From an uncultured Acetobacteraceae bacterium (GTDB lineage Bacteria; Pseudomonadota; Alphaproteobacteria; Acetobacterales; Acetobacteraceae), in NCBI GenBank assembly GCA_937873175.1, contig CALMVT010000492.1:1-48299 (forward strand): DNA of 48,299 nt. The letters run 5' to 3'. The position numbers and the translations under genes are program-made. The notes beneath the pieces were generated by a model. The model was not told the origin of the DNA and searched no databases. It saw only the letters and a list, made by a program, of their open reading frames with translations. Position 1 is the first letter of the stretch, and each line of letters opens with the position of its first letter. This document shows positions 16,059 through 25,293 of this stretch, piece by piece.

Positions 16059-17579
16059 ATGCCCGGCGCTGCCGTCGAGCTGCAGGGGATCACCAAGGCG
16101 TTTCCCGGCCTCCTCGCCAACGATGCCATCGACCTGGACCTGCGCGCGGGCGAGATCCATGCGCTGCTCGGGGAGAACGGCGCGGGGAAGTCCACGCTGA
16201 TGAACGTGCTGACCGGCATCTACCAGCCGGACGCCGGGCGCATCGTGATGAACGGTGCGCCCGTGCGCTTCGCCTCCCCCAAGGACGCCATCGCCGCGGG
16301 GATCGGCATGGTGCACCAGCACTTCAAGCTGATCCGCGCCTTCACCGTCGCCGAGAACATCCACCTCGGCTGGCCGGACACGCCGTTCCGCACGTCGGCC
16401 GCCCTCTTGGAAAGCCGCACGCGCGCCTTGTCGGAGCGGTTCGGCCTCCTTGTCCGGCCGGACGCGCGGGTCGAGGACCTGTCGGCCGGCGAGCAGCAGC
16501 GGGTGGAGATCCTGCGCGTCCTGGCCCGCGGCGCCCGCGTGCTGATCCTGGACGAGCCGACTGCGGTGCTGACGCCGGGTGAAGCGGCGGCGCTGGTGCG
16601 GGCGCTGCGCGGCTTCGTGGTGTCCGGTTACGCCGTTATCCTCATCAGCCACAAGCTCGACGAAGTTTTGGAAGTCGCGGACCGCGTCACCGTGCTGCGC
16701 GCCGGGCGCAAGGTGGCAACGCTCCGGGCGGCCGAGTGCAGCCAGGCGCAGCTTGCGGCGCTGATGGTGGGGCGGGAGATCGGCGGGCGACGGCGCGGCG
16801 GCGCCGGGCCGCGCCGGGTCGGCCCCATCGTGCTGCAGCTCGCCGGCGCGTCGGCGGACGACGAGCGGGGCGTGCGGGCGCTGGCCGACGTGGACCTTTC
16901 GGTGCACGCAGGCGAGATCGTGGGCGTCGCGGGCGTCGCCGGCAACGGCCAGCGGGAGCTGACGGAGGTGCTGACCGGCCTGCGCCCCGTGACGGAGGGC
17001 CAGGTCCGCATCGGCGGCCGGGTCATGTTCGGGGCCGACCCGGCCGCGTTCCTGGCCGCCGGCGTCGGCCATATCCCGGAGGACCGGCTGCGCAGCGGCC
17101 TCGCGCCCTCCATGGCGGTCGCGGACAACGCCGTACTGCGCGAGTATCGCCGCCCCCCGGTGGCGCGCGGCGCCCTGTTCCGTCCGGGCGCGGCGCTGGC
17201 GCTGGCGCGGCGCATCGCGGCGGACGCGCATGTGATGGTGCCCAACATGCGCGCCCCGGTCCGCAACCTGTCCGGCGGCAACCAGCAGCGGCTGGTGGCC
17301 CGGCGGGAGATGCGCGTGTCCGCCCAAGCGCTGGTCGCGGCCTACCCGACGCGCGGCCTCGACATCGGCGCCATCGACACGATGCTGCGCTACCTCGCGG
17401 AGATGCGGGACCGCGGCGTGGGCGTGCTGCTGGTGTCGGAGGAATTAGACGAACTGCTGGGGATCGCCGACCGGGTGGCGGTGCTGTTCGGCGGGCGCAT
17501 CATGGGCGTGTTTCCCGCCGGCGAGGCGGAGCCGGAGCGCATCGGCCTGCTGATGGGCGGCCGGGCGGAAGCAGCGTGA
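16059..17579 (+). CDS. Nucleoside ABC importer, double ATPase subunit
   Basis: 506 residues with two ABC modules in tandem, as in sugar and BMP-type importers. Module 1 (about 5-235): Walker A LLGENGAGKST, signature DLSAGEQQRVEI, Walker B LILDEPTAVLTP. Module 2 (about 260-500): the degenerate Walker A VAGVAGNGQREL typical of this subfamily, signature NLSGGNQQRL, and AAYPTRGLDIGAI. The start lies 8 nt after the binding-protein stop; no good ribosome site is seen, so it may rely on coupling. The stop overlaps the next start by 1 nt (TGATG). Confidence 0.93.
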   Translation: MPGAAVELQGITKAFPGLLANDAIDLDLRAGEIHALLGENGAGKSTLMNVLTGIYQPDAGRIVMNGAPVRFASPKDAIAAGIGMVHQHFKLIRAFTVAENIHLGWPDTPFRTSAALLESRTRALSERFGLLVRPDARVEDLSAGEQQRVEILRVLARGARVLILDEPTAVLTPGEAAALVRALRGFVVSGYAVILISHKLDEVLEVADRVTVLRAGRKVATLRAAECSQAQLAALMVGREIGGRRRGGAGPRRVGPIVLQLAGASADDERGVRALADVDLSVHAGEIVGVAGVAGNGQRELTEVLTGLRPVTEGQVRIGGRVMFGADPAAFLAAGVGHIPEDRLRSGLAPSMAVADNAVLREYRRPPVARGALFRPGAALALARRIAADAHVMVPNMRAPVRNLSGGNQQRLVARREMRVSAQALVAAYPTRGLDIGAIDTMLRYLAEMRDRGVGVLLVSEELDELLGIADRVAVLFGGRIMGVFPAGEAEPERIGLLMGGRAEAA

Positions 17580-18625
17580 TGCGGCTGCAGCGTGTCGCGG
17601 CCATCGGGCCATGGACCGTGGTGGCAACGCGCGTGCTGTCGGTGGCGGCGGCTTTGCTGGTGGGCGGGTCGGTGTTTGCCTTCGCGGGATACGACGTGCC
17701 CACCCTCGCCGCCAGCGTGGTGCAAAGCTCGCTCGGCAGCCTATTCGGGCTGGAGGATTTGGGGCTGCTGTTTTCGCCGCTGATCCTGACCGGCCTTGCC
17801 GCGGCGGTCGCGCTGCGCATCGGGCTGTGGAACATCGGGGGCGAGGGGCAGTTCTACGCTGGGGCCATTGCCGCCACGCTGGCCGGGTTGAACATGCACG
17901 GCCCGGCGTCCCTCATGCTGCCGCTCCTGGCATTGGCGGGCTTTGCCGGGGGTGCGGCCTGGGTGCTGGTGCCCGCGCTGGCCCGCGCGTTTCTCCTGAT
18001 CGACGAGATCATCACCACGCTGTTGCTCAACTTCGTTGCGGTGCTGCTGGTTAATTACCTGTGCACCGGCCCGCTGCGGGACCCGGCCCAGGCCGTGACC
18101 TCCGCCAGCGCGCGCATCCCGTACGAAATTTCGCCGTTGCTGGACGACCTGCATTGGGGCTTGGGCGTGTCGGTGGCCCTCGTGGCAATCATGGCGGGGC
18201 TGTCCGCTTTCACCCGTTGGGGCTTTGAAACCCGGCTGGCCGGGGCCAACCGGCACGCGGCGCATTACGCCGGCATCCCGGTGCGGCGGCGGCTCATGCA
18301 GGTGCTGCTGCTGTCGGGCGGGCTGGCCGGGGTGGCGGGGATGCTGGAAGTCGTCGGCACCGTGCACCGCCTGCAAGGGGGCATTTCCAACAACTACGGC
18401 TACCTCGGCGTCATGGTCGCCGTGCTGGCCGGCGGCGTGCCCTGGGCGGTGCTGCCGGCGGCGCTGCTGATGGCGGTGATCCTGAACGCGGGCACGGTGC
18501 TGCAAGCCTACGGCGTGTCCAACTACGAGGTGCTGGCCTTGACCGGCCTCGTGCTGCTGTTCACCGCCGTGGGGGAGCGCCTTGCCTACTACCGGCCGGC
18601 CCGCCGCCCGGTGCGCGCGGCATGA
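17579..18625 (+). CDS. Nucleoside ABC importer permease 1
   Basis: 348 residues, hydrophobic with about 8-10 membrane spans, starting with an N-terminal span (TRVLSVAAALLVGGSVFAFA). Conserved BMP-permease features are GLWNIGGEGQFYAGAIAAT (the family's coupling segment), LIDEIITTLLLNFVAVLLVN, and the GVMVAVLAGG region. Paralogous to the next gene, with which it would form the heteromeric channel. Start and stop overlap both neighbours, indicating a single translationally coupled unit. Confidence 0.92.
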   Translation: MRLQRVAAIGPWTVVATRVLSVAAALLVGGSVFAFAGYDVPTLAASVVQSSLGSLFGLEDLGLLFSPLILTGLAAAVALRIGLWNIGGEGQFYAGAIAATLAGLNMHGPASLMLPLLALAGFAGGAAWVLVPALARAFLLIDEIITTLLLNFVAVLLVNYLCTGPLRDPAQAVTSASARIPYEISPLLDDLHWGLGVSVALVAIMAGLSAFTRWGFETRLAGANRHAAHYAGIPVRRRLMQVLLLSGGLAGVAGMLEVVGTVHRLQGGISNNYGYLGVMVAVLAGGVPWAVLPAALLMAVILNAGTVLQAYGVSNYEVLALTGLVLLFTAVGERLAYYRPARRPVRAA

Positions 18626-19560
18626 TCAACCTGCTGACCGGCGTGCTGTCCACCGCGCTGCTGGCGGGCGGGGTGCTGGCGCTGGGCGCGCTCGGGGAAG
18701 TGCTGGCGGAGCGGGTGGGCGTGTTCAACCTGGGGCTGGAGGGCTTGTTCGCGCTGGGCGGCATCACCGCGATCATAGCCGTGGCGCGGGGCGCCAGCCC
18801 GGCCGTGGGGCTGCTCGCGGCCGTCCTGGTGGGGGCCGCGTTCGGCGCCGTGTTCGCCGGCGCGGTGGTGGGGCTGCGGGCAAACCAGACCTTGTGCGGG
18901 CTGGCGCTGACCATCGCCGGGTCGGGCCTGGCCTCGGCGGTGGGCCGCCCGTATTCCGGCCAGCCGGCGCGGGCGGTGTTCGAGGGGGTGGCGATCCCGG
19001 GCCTGTCGGACCTGCCTGTGCTGGGCCGGGCGGTGTTCTCGCAGAACCCGCTGATCTACGTCATCTGGATCGCGCTGCCGCTGTTCCTGCATTGGCTGCT
19101 GTATCGCACCCGGCACGGCATGAACCTGCGCGCGGTCGGCGAGAACCCGGCGGCGGCGGACGCGGCGGGCGTGAGGGTCGGGCTGCTGCGCTTCGGCTAC
19201 GTGGTCGCGGGCGCCGGGCTGGCCGGGGCGGCGGGCGGCACCCTGACGCTGGCCTTTGTGCCGTCATGGTCGGACGGCATCACTGGCGGGCGCGGCTGGA
19301 TCGCGGTGGCGCTGGTGATCTTCGCCGGGTTCCGTCCGTTGAACGCGGTGCTGGGCGCGTTCCTGTTCGGGCTGATCACGGCGCTGGGCTTCGTGGGCCA
19401 GGCGCGCAACTGGCCGGTGCCGCCGGCCTTTCTGTCCATGCTGCCGTATCTCGGCACCATTGCCTGCATGATCATCCCGGCTTTGTTTGCCCGCCGCACG
19501 CGGCGCCGGCTGCTGGCGCCCGCGGCGCTGGGCATCCCTTATTTCCGTGACGAGCGTTAG
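18622..19560 (+). CDS. Nucleoside ABC importer permease 2
   Basis: 312 residues, about 8-9 membrane spans. The N-terminal GVFNLGLEGLFALGGITAI parallels the NIGGEG motif of permease 1, and RTRHGMNLRAVGENPAAAD, then GVRVGLLRFGYVVAGAGLAG, are standard for the BMP-type permease. ATGA overlap with permease 1. It is followed 10 bp later by an oxygenase gene in the same direction with AGGAAGG before it, so transport and catabolism are co-transcribed. Confidence 0.92.
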   Translation: MINLLTGVLSTALLAGGVLALGALGEVLAERVGVFNLGLEGLFALGGITAIIAVARGASPAVGLLAAVLVGAAFGAVFAGAVVGLRANQTLCGLALTIAGSGLASAVGRPYSGQPARAVFEGVAIPGLSDLPVLGRAVFSQNPLIYVIWIALPLFLHWLLYRTRHGMNLRAVGENPAAADAAGVRVGLLRFGYVVAGAGLAGAAGGTLTLAFVPSWSDGITGGRGWIAVALVIFAGFRPLNAVLGAFLFGLITALGFVGQARNWPVPPAFLSMLPYLGTIACMIIPALFARRTRRRLLAPAALGIPYFRDER

Positions 19561-19570
19561 GAAGGTTGCC

Positions 19571-20524
19571 GTGGACAGCATTCCCGTCGTCGACGTCTCC
19601 GGCCTGCGCGCGAACGGGCGGGGGCCGCGCCGAACCGTCGCGGCGGCGCTGGGCCGGGCGTGCCGCGAGGTCGGGTTTTTCTACGTCACCGGCCACCGCA
19701 TCCCGGACACCCTGCGGCGGGACGTGTTCGACGCCGCGCGCCGCTTGTTCGCGCTGCCGGACGCAGAAAAGCAGCGGGTCTCGGTCAAGCTGTCGCCGCA
19801 CAACCGCGGCTATGTCGGCTTCGGCACCGAGCGACTGGACGAGGCGGCGGCAGCGGACCAGAAGGAAGCGTTCAACGTCGGCCTGGACCTGTCGCCGGAC
19901 GATCCGGAGGTGCTGGCGGGCAAGCCCTTCCGCGGGCCGAATCTGTGGCCGCCGGTGCCGGGCCTGCGGGACACGCTGCTGGCCTACTACGCGGCGTGCG
20001 CGCAGTTGCAGGACAGCATCCATCGCGGCTTCTCGCTCGACCTGGGGCTGGAGGAGGATTTCTTCACCGGCAAGCTCGCGCGCTCCACCTCCACCCTGCG
20101 GCTCCTGCACTATCCCGCGGGACCAGAGAGCGGCGCGGGCGAACTGGGTGCGGGGGAGCATACCGACTACAGCAACCTGACGATCCTGGCGACAGACCGC
20201 GTTGCGGGCCTGCAGGTGCGTCGGCGCGACGGGGTTTGGCTGGACGCGCCGCACATCGAGGGGGCGTTCGTGTGCAACATCGCCGACTGCCTGATGCGCT
20301 GGACCAACAACGTGTACCTGTCCACCCCGCATCGCGTGCTGCGCCCGGCGGCGGAACGCTATTCCGTCGCGTTCTTCGGCGGCGCCCACCCGGATGCCTT
20401 GGTGGAAGCGCTGCCCACCTGCCTCGCGCCTGGGGCCACGCCGCATTACGCGCCGATCACGGCGGGCGGCTACCTGACACAGCGGCTGACCGCCACGTAT
20501 GACCACCTGAAAGCGTCCGCATGA
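19571..20524 (+). CDS. 2-oxoglutarate/Fe(II) oxygenase, isopenicillin N synthase-like
   Basis: 317 residues from GTG 19571 (AGGAAGG at 19559-19565). Iron ligands are H197 and D199 in GEHTDYSNLTIL and H254 in STPHRVL; the 2-oxoglutarate arginine is R263 in ERYSVAFF (RxS). The N-terminal DIOX_N part has IPVVDVSGL and CREVGFFYVTGH. The family hydroxylates or desaturates diverse small molecules; the substrate cannot be read from sequence. Its place between a nucleoside importer and a urate-pathway fusion, with an ATGA overlap to the latter, argues for a purine or purine-derived substrate. Confidence 0.88.
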   Translation: MDSIPVVDVSGLRANGRGPRRTVAAALGRACREVGFFYVTGHRIPDTLRRDVFDAARRLFALPDAEKQRVSVKLSPHNRGYVGFGTERLDEAAAADQKEAFNVGLDLSPDDPEVLAGKPFRGPNLWPPVPGLRDTLLAYYAACAQLQDSIHRGFSLDLGLEEDFFTGKLARSTSTLRLLHYPAGPESGAGELGAGEHTDYSNLTILATDRVAGLQVRRRDGVWLDAPHIEGAFVCNIADCLMRWTNNVYLSTPHRVLRPAAERYSVAFFGGAHPDALVEALPTCLAPGATPHYAPITAGGYLTQRLTATYDHLKASA

Positions 20525-21393
20525 GCCACACGCTTGATGCCCTGAACACCGCTTCGGCCGCGGACTTCACCGCCGTTCTCGGCGCGGTGTTCGAGGATGC
20601 GCCCTGGGTCGCCGAGGGGGCTGCCGCCGCCCGGCCCTTCGCCACCGTGGCCGCGCTGCATGAGGCGATGCTCGCGGTTGTGCGCGCCGCCCCGTCCGAG
20701 CGCGTCACGTCCTTCCTGCGCGGCCATCCGGAACTCGGGGGCGCCGCGGCAGCGGCCGGCACCATCGGCGCGGCCTCCATGGCGGAGCAGTCGGCGCTGG
20801 GCCTGCAACGCCCGGAGGACGATGCCGCTGCCTTGTCCGCGCTGAACCTTGCCTATTCCGACCGCTTCGGCTTCCCGTTCATCCTGTGCGTGCGCCGCCA
20901 CACCCGGGCCTCGATCCTGGCCGAGTGCAAGCGCCGGCTGGACAACGATCCCACCGCCGAGTGGGACGCGGCGCTGCGGGAGATCGGTTTCATCACCCGG
21001 CTGCGCCTCGCGGACCAAGTTGCCGGCCCGGGGATGCCGGTGGTGCATGGGACCCTGACCACGCACGTCCTCGACACGGCGGCTGGCCGGCCAGCGGAGG
21101 GCGTTCCCATGGAACTGCTGGAAGTGGGGAGCGGACGCGCCGTGCTCCTGGCCAGCAGCGTCACGAACGCGGACGGGCGAACGCCGTCGCCGCTGCTGTC
21201 CGGCGCGCCGCTGCGCATCGGGGTGTATGAGCTGCGTTTCCTTGTCGGCGCGTATTTCGCCGGGCAGGCGGCGGGGCGGCCGCCGTTTCTTGATGCCATC
21301 CCCATCCGGTTCGGCATTTCCGAGCCGGAAGCGCACTACCACATCCCGTTGCTCGTCAGCCCCGGCGCTTACTCGACCTACCGCGGAAGCTGA
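20521..21393 (+). CDS. uraD-uraH: OHCU decarboxylase / 5-hydroxyisourate hydrolase fusion
   Basis: Two enzymes that finish urate oxidation to (S)-allantoin in one 290-residue chain. Residues 1-165 are OHCU decarboxylase: catalytic H69 in RGHPELGG and the substrate loop FGFPFI (116-121). Residues about 175-290 are the transthyretin-like HIU hydrolase: LTTHVLDTAAGRPA (179-192) and the C-terminal YRGS tetrapeptide, the active-site signature separating HIU hydrolase from transthyretin. The chemical order is the reverse of the domain order (HIU is hydrolysed first). ATGA overlap with the oxygenase gene; convergent with uricase 16 bp away. Confidence 0.95.
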   Translation: MSHTLDALNTASAADFTAVLGAVFEDAPWVAEGAAAARPFATVAALHEAMLAVVRAAPSERVTSFLRGHPELGGAAAAAGTIGAASMAEQSALGLQRPEDDAAALSALNLAYSDRFGFPFILCVRRHTRASILAECKRRLDNDPTAEWDAALREIGFITRLRLADQVAGPGMPVVHGTLTTHVLDTAAGRPAEGVPMELLEVGSGRAVLLASSVTNADGRTPSPLLSGAPLRIGVYELRFLVGAYFAGQAAGRPPFLDAIPIRFGISEPEAHYHIPLLVSPGAYSTYRGS

Positions 21394-21409
21394 CGGCCCA
21401 AACGGGGTG

Positions 21410-22243
21410 TCAGCGGCCGACGGTGCACTCGATTTGGCCGTGCGGTTCGTCCGTCGGGGTGAACACCATGTTGTCCGACGACAGCCCGAACGGCTCCAGC
21501 TTCACCGGCAAATAGTGCTTGTTGGGGCAGGCCATGCTGACCGTGCCCAGCTCCGGCACCGCGGCGAGCGCCGCCTCGCCCATCCGGTAGAGGCTGTCCT
21601 GCACGCCGCGGCTGTAGGTGGTGGCGAACACCTCCAGCATCGTGGACAGGACACGCGCGTTCGCGTCGCCGTAGTCCGCGGGCGGGCGCAGCCAGGTCCA
21701 GCGCGCATCCATCGCCGTTGCGGCGATGCGGTCCTGCGTGGGGGGCAGGGTGGTGTACTCGTCCATCACGTAATCGACCCAGCCGGACTCGGTCGTCTTC
21801 ATGAAGGTGTAGCCCGCGATCCCGGACACAACCGTCGTTTCTCCCCGCGTGGCGGACACCTCCGCCGTGGGCTGGCCGTTGGCGTCCAGCACGAAGCTGT
21901 GGGGGTGCGGCGTCCCGCCGAAGCCTGCCCGTGTCCACCGGGTTTCACGCAGGGACACGCGCACCCGCTCGACCTGGGGATAGCGTTCGAGGAAGCGCGC
22001 GGCCAGCGCTCCCCCGTAATGCTCCGTGCCGGCGGTCATGTTCTCCCGCGCGACGATGTAGGCGATGTTCTTGATCGTGTCGGTCGCGACCACGGTGCGG
22101 TTGTCGCCTTCGGTGTAGGAGGCAGCGAAATCGCCATCCAGCATGGTCTGGATCGTAAGCTCGCGCACCTCGTGGCGAGTGCCGCGGTGCACGCGCATCA
22201 CCCGCACGCGGCCCTTGCCGTAGGTGTTCTGGATCAGCGGCAT
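21410..22243 (-). CDS. uox: Urate oxidase (uricase, factor-independent urate hydroxylase)
   Basis: Oxidises urate with O2 to 5-hydroxyisourate and H2O2, feeding the fusion enzyme encoded opposite. 277 residues, normal size for the cofactor-free enzyme. Conserved parts: NTYGKGRVRVMRV with the catalytic Lys, the tandem T-fold signature TEGDNRTVVATDTIKN with the catalytic Thr, the Phe/Arg region GIAGYTFMKTTESGW, DEYTTLPPTQDRI and the C-terminal PNKHYLPVKL. A GGAGG lies just before the ATG. It is second in an operon behind the purine permease, 12 bp apart. H2O2 detoxification is not provided within this operon. Confidence 0.95.
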   Translation of the reverse strand: MPLIQNTYGKGRVRVMRVHRGTRHEVRELTIQTMLDGDFAASYTEGDNRTVVATDTIKNIAYIVARENMTAGTEHYGGALAARFLERYPQVERVRVSLRETRWTRAGFGGTPHPHSFVLDANGQPTAEVSATRGETTVVSGIAGYTFMKTTESGWVDYVMDEYTTLPPTQDRIAATAMDARWTWLRPPADYGDANARVLSTMLEVFATTYSRGVQDSLYRMGEAALAAVPELGTVSMACPNKHYLPVKLEPFGLSSDNMVFTPTDEPHGQIECTVGR

Positions 22244-22255
22244 GGGCGCCCCTCC

Positions 22256-23602
22256 TCAGGCATGATCGGCCACCACCAGCGGGGCCTCGTGGGCGGCCGC
22301 GGTGATCTGGTCCGGGTTGAAGAATGCGTTCAGCGCCACCGCCGTCACGGACGCGATCAGGATGCCGCTGTCCAGCACCGTCTTGAGCATTTCCGGCGCC
22401 GCGTGGAACAGCGTGGGCGCGACCAGCGGGATCATGCCGAAGCCGATGGAGATCGCCACCACGAACACGTTGCCCCGGCGCCCCTCGTAATCCACGGAAG
22501 CGAGGATGCGGATGCCGGTTGCCGCCACCATCCCGAACATGACCACCCCCGCGCCCCCCAGCACGCATTGCGGCACGGAGGCCGCGATAAAGGCGATCTT
22601 GGGCATCAGCCCGAGCAGCAGCATGATGCCGCCCCCGGCCACGCACACCATGGGGCTTGTCACCCCGGTCACGCCCACCAGCCCCACGTTCTGCGAAAAG
22701 GAGGTGTAAGGGAACGTGTTGAAGATGCCGCCGATCAGCGTGCCGACCCCGTCGGCGCGCAGCCCGCGGGCCAGGTCGCCCTCCGACACCGGCCGGCCGA
22801 CCATGGTGCCGAGGGCCAGGAACATGCCCGTGCTCTCGATCATCACGACCACCATCACCAGGCACATCGACAGGCACGCCACCAGGTCAAAGCGCGGCAG
22901 GCCGAACTGCAAAGGCCACACCACGGCGAGCCAGGGCTGCATGTCCAGGCCGTCGAGGTTGCCCCAGCCGAGCGCCAGGGTGAGCAGGTAGCCCACCACG
23001 ATGCCGATCAGCACCGCGGTGTTGCGCAGAAAACCGGCACTGAAGCGCAGCAGCAGCAGGATGACGAGCAGCACAAGGGCTGCCACGCCGAGGTAGCCCG
23101 GCGCCCCGAAGTCCGGAGCCGCCGGGCGCCCGCCGCCGATCCAATTGATGCCGATGCGCATCAGCGTGATGCCGATCACGGTGATGATCGACCCCGTGAC
23201 CACGGAGGGGAAAAAGCGCAGCAAGCGGCTGATGAACGGGGCGACCAAGATTCCGAACACCCCGGCGGCGATCACCGAGCCGAAGATCGCCTGCAAGCCC
23301 AAAGCCGGGTTGTTGGCCATCGCCAGCATCGGCGACAAGGACGCGAAGGTGACGCCCATCATCACCGGGAAGCGGATGCCGACCGGTCCGACCCCGTACG
23401 CCTGGATGAATGTCGCGACGCCGCAGGCAAATAGGTCCGCGTTGATCAGCAGCGCCACCTGGTCCCGCGGTAGCTTCAGCGCCGCGCCCAGGATCAAGGG
23501 AACCGCGACGGCGCCTGCGTACATCACCAGCACGTGCTGAATGGCCAGGATAACGAGGCGGACGGGCGGGGGCGTGGCGGTTGATTGGACCGGCTGTGTC
23601 AC
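22256..23602 (-). CDS. NCS2-family purine (urate/xanthine) permease
   Basis: Proton-coupled nucleobase symporter of the inner membrane, 448 residues and about 12-14 spans. Family signatures: QHVLVMYAGAVAVPLILGAA near the N-terminus, MIESTGMFLALG on span 8 with the substrate Glu, and FPYTSFSQNVGLVGVTGV, the NCS2 motif in a form typical of urate/xanthine rather than uracil carriers. The preferred start is GTG 23602, with GAGGA about 7 nt upstream; the frame is open to 23650. Directly upstream of uricase in one transcript, which favours urate or xanthine as the cargo. Confidence 0.9.
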   Translation of the reverse strand: MTQPVQSTATPPPVRLVILAIQHVLVMYAGAVAVPLILGAALKLPRDQVALLINADLFACGVATFIQAYGVGPVGIRFPVMMGVTFASLSPMLAMANNPALGLQAIFGSVIAAGVFGILVAPFISRLLRFFPSVVTGSIITVIGITLMRIGINWIGGGRPAAPDFGAPGYLGVAALVLLVILLLLRFSAGFLRNTAVLIGIVVGYLLTLALGWGNLDGLDMQPWLAVVWPLQFGLPRFDLVACLSMCLVMVVVMIESTGMFLALGTMVGRPVSEGDLARGLRADGVGTLIGGIFNTFPYTSFSQNVGLVGVTGVTSPMVCVAGGGIMLLLGLMPKIAFIAASVPQCVLGGAGVVMFGMVAATGIRILASVDYEGRRGNVFVVAISIGFGMIPLVAPTLFHAAPEMLKTVLDSGILIASVTAVALNAFFNPDQITAAAHEAPLVVADHA

Positions 23603-24245
23603 ATTGTTGTCCTCGCTGGGGCCGGGTCCGCGTGGCAAATATCGTGCCATCGATCGCGGGTTTGTCGCGTCGTCGTGCTCCGGGAGGGAACGCCGGTTTT
23701 CATGGACATGACCCAGCCCGCGAGGCGGTGATGAAGCGCCGGCGTGCGCGCGAGGCCCCTAGGTCGCCCCGTGCGTCCGCCAATAACCGGCGCCGACCCG
23801 GCCGGGTTTCAACGACGGCCTGCGGCCTGACAGGTGGGCATTGTTGTCGGCCAGCGATGCGACGGAGCCGGTCGCGGGGTTGGGCAAGGGATCGGCTTGG
23901 GAAGCGCCATCCACGTCCTTGATGGTCAGGGTGGAAGCCATGATCCGGCAGTCGTCGCCGTCCGACTCATCAGTATGCCGTCCCACTCAGATGCACGGGT
24001 TTTCCAAGTGCGCTCACATCCGTGGCTGACCGTTGCGCAAACCGCAATCAGCGCGGCGCACGTTATTTGCTCATTTTATAATCATCTGCCATTTCTGGTA
24101 GCTTATTCTAGTTCGTGCAAGAATTTTTGCATAGCAATCGGGCTTGTTTATCCGTCAGGCACAAGGAAAACTGTCACCGTTGTGTGAGCAATCACCCCTC
24201 TGAATAGCTCGCCTGCACGTCCCAACCCACGACGAAGAGGCTTGA
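23603..24245. other. 643-bp divergent gap, mostly regulatory, one doubtful small frame
   Basis: Separates the purine permease from the Tsx-like channel gene. The right part (24050-24190) is markedly AT-rich with a perfect -10 box TATAAT at 24077-24082, but no good -35 is visible 17 nt before it. On the minus strand 23939-23759, a 59-codon frame (start MASTLTIKDVDGASQADPLP) has plausible composition but no ribosome site, so I do not call it a gene. Confidence 0.4.
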
Positions 24246-25202
24246 ATGGCTCAACTCCGCGGCTTCGTGACCTATGCCGCCATTGCCGTGGGGGTCGCAG
24301 CGTGCGGTACCTTCCCGAATTGGGCTTTGGCCCAGACCCAATCTCCGGCTCCGACCGCGTCCCAGCCGCTTCCTGCAGTCAACCCGCAACCGCCGGCGCA
24401 GGCCCGGTGGTTCACGTTCCAGGATAACAGCATCGGCTACCGCTTCAGCACGGAGTTCAAGGAGCCAGCGATCCGGGACGCGTCCAATCCCAACGGCACC
24501 CCGATCAGCAAAAGCATCGTCACGCTGACCCATGCGGACGCCTGGAAATACGGCAGCAACTTCCTCAACCTGGACATCCTGAAATCCGACGGCTCCGATC
24601 CCGCCAATAAGACGAGCACGGGCGCAGTTGAACTATACTTCATCTACCGCGGCCAGCTCAGCCCGGACGAGATCTTCAAAACCAAGCGGTTCCCGATCGG
24701 CCCCATACGCGACATCACGTTTGAAGCGGGCTTCGACCGAAACACCAAAAACACGCAATTTGCGTCGCAGAAGTGGCTGGCCGTAGCCGGCCCGAACATC
24801 CACTTCAACGTGCCGGGTTTCCTGAATGTCGGGCTGCACTATGCCCAGGAATGGAACCACAACGGCATCGTCGGGCGCTACATCCAGTTCGACCCGACCT
24901 TTGAGATCGAGGCAGTCTATTCGTTCCCGCTGGACATCACCGGGCTGCCCCTGCGGCTGGAAGGCTTCGCCAATCTGATCACGCCCAAGGGGCGGGACGC
25001 CTTTGGCAATCAGACCGAGTTGGAAATCTTTTCACAAACCCGGCTGACCCTGGACCTGGGGCAGGTCGTGTTCCAGAAACCCAGGTTCCTGGATTTCAGC
25101 CTGGGCTACCAGTATTGGTTCAACAAGTTCGGCAACGACCACAACAGGACCAAAGGCTCGATCGAGAACGCGCCATTCTTCGCGACGCGGGTGCATTTCT
25201 AG
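24246..25202 (+). CDS. Tsx-like nucleoside-channel outer-membrane protein
   Basis: 318 residues with an N-terminal export signal (about 1-29, ending WALAQ) and alternating beta strands to a C-terminal aromatic residue (RVHF), as in outer-membrane barrels. SNFLNLDILKSDGSDPANK, the Y-rich strand ELYFIYRGQLS and IGPIRDITFEAGFD resemble the Tsx nucleoside-channel family. A purine-uptake role fits the permease, importer and catabolic genes beside it. GAAGAGG precedes the ATG. The signal also contains VAAC at residues 17-20, a weak lipobox, so a lipoprotein form cannot be excluded. Confidence 0.75.
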   Translation: MAQLRGFVTYAAIAVGVAACGTFPNWALAQTQSPAPTASQPLPAVNPQPPAQARWFTFQDNSIGYRFSTEFKEPAIRDASNPNGTPISKSIVTLTHADAWKYGSNFLNLDILKSDGSDPANKTSTGAVELYFIYRGQLSPDEIFKTKRFPIGPIRDITFEAGFDRNTKNTQFASQKWLAVAGPNIHFNVPGFLNVGLHYAQEWNHNGIVGRYIQFDPTFEIEAVYSFPLDITGLPLRLEGFANLITPKGRDAFGNQTELEIFSQTRLTLDLGQVVFQKPRFLDFSLGYQYWFNKFGNDHNRTKGSIENAPFFATRVHF

Positions 25203-25293
25203 GCGGGGCTGCACGGCGGCGGGCGTCCCGGCCCGAGCCGCTGCAACCTTGTCCTGCGTCGTCGCGTTCTCTTGACATCAACCGAGGTTTGCC

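Noticed and set aside
23759-23939. 59-codon minus-strand frame in the permease/Tsx gap.
   Set aside because: Plausible composition but no ribosome site, no recognised similarity, and high GC makes chance frames common.
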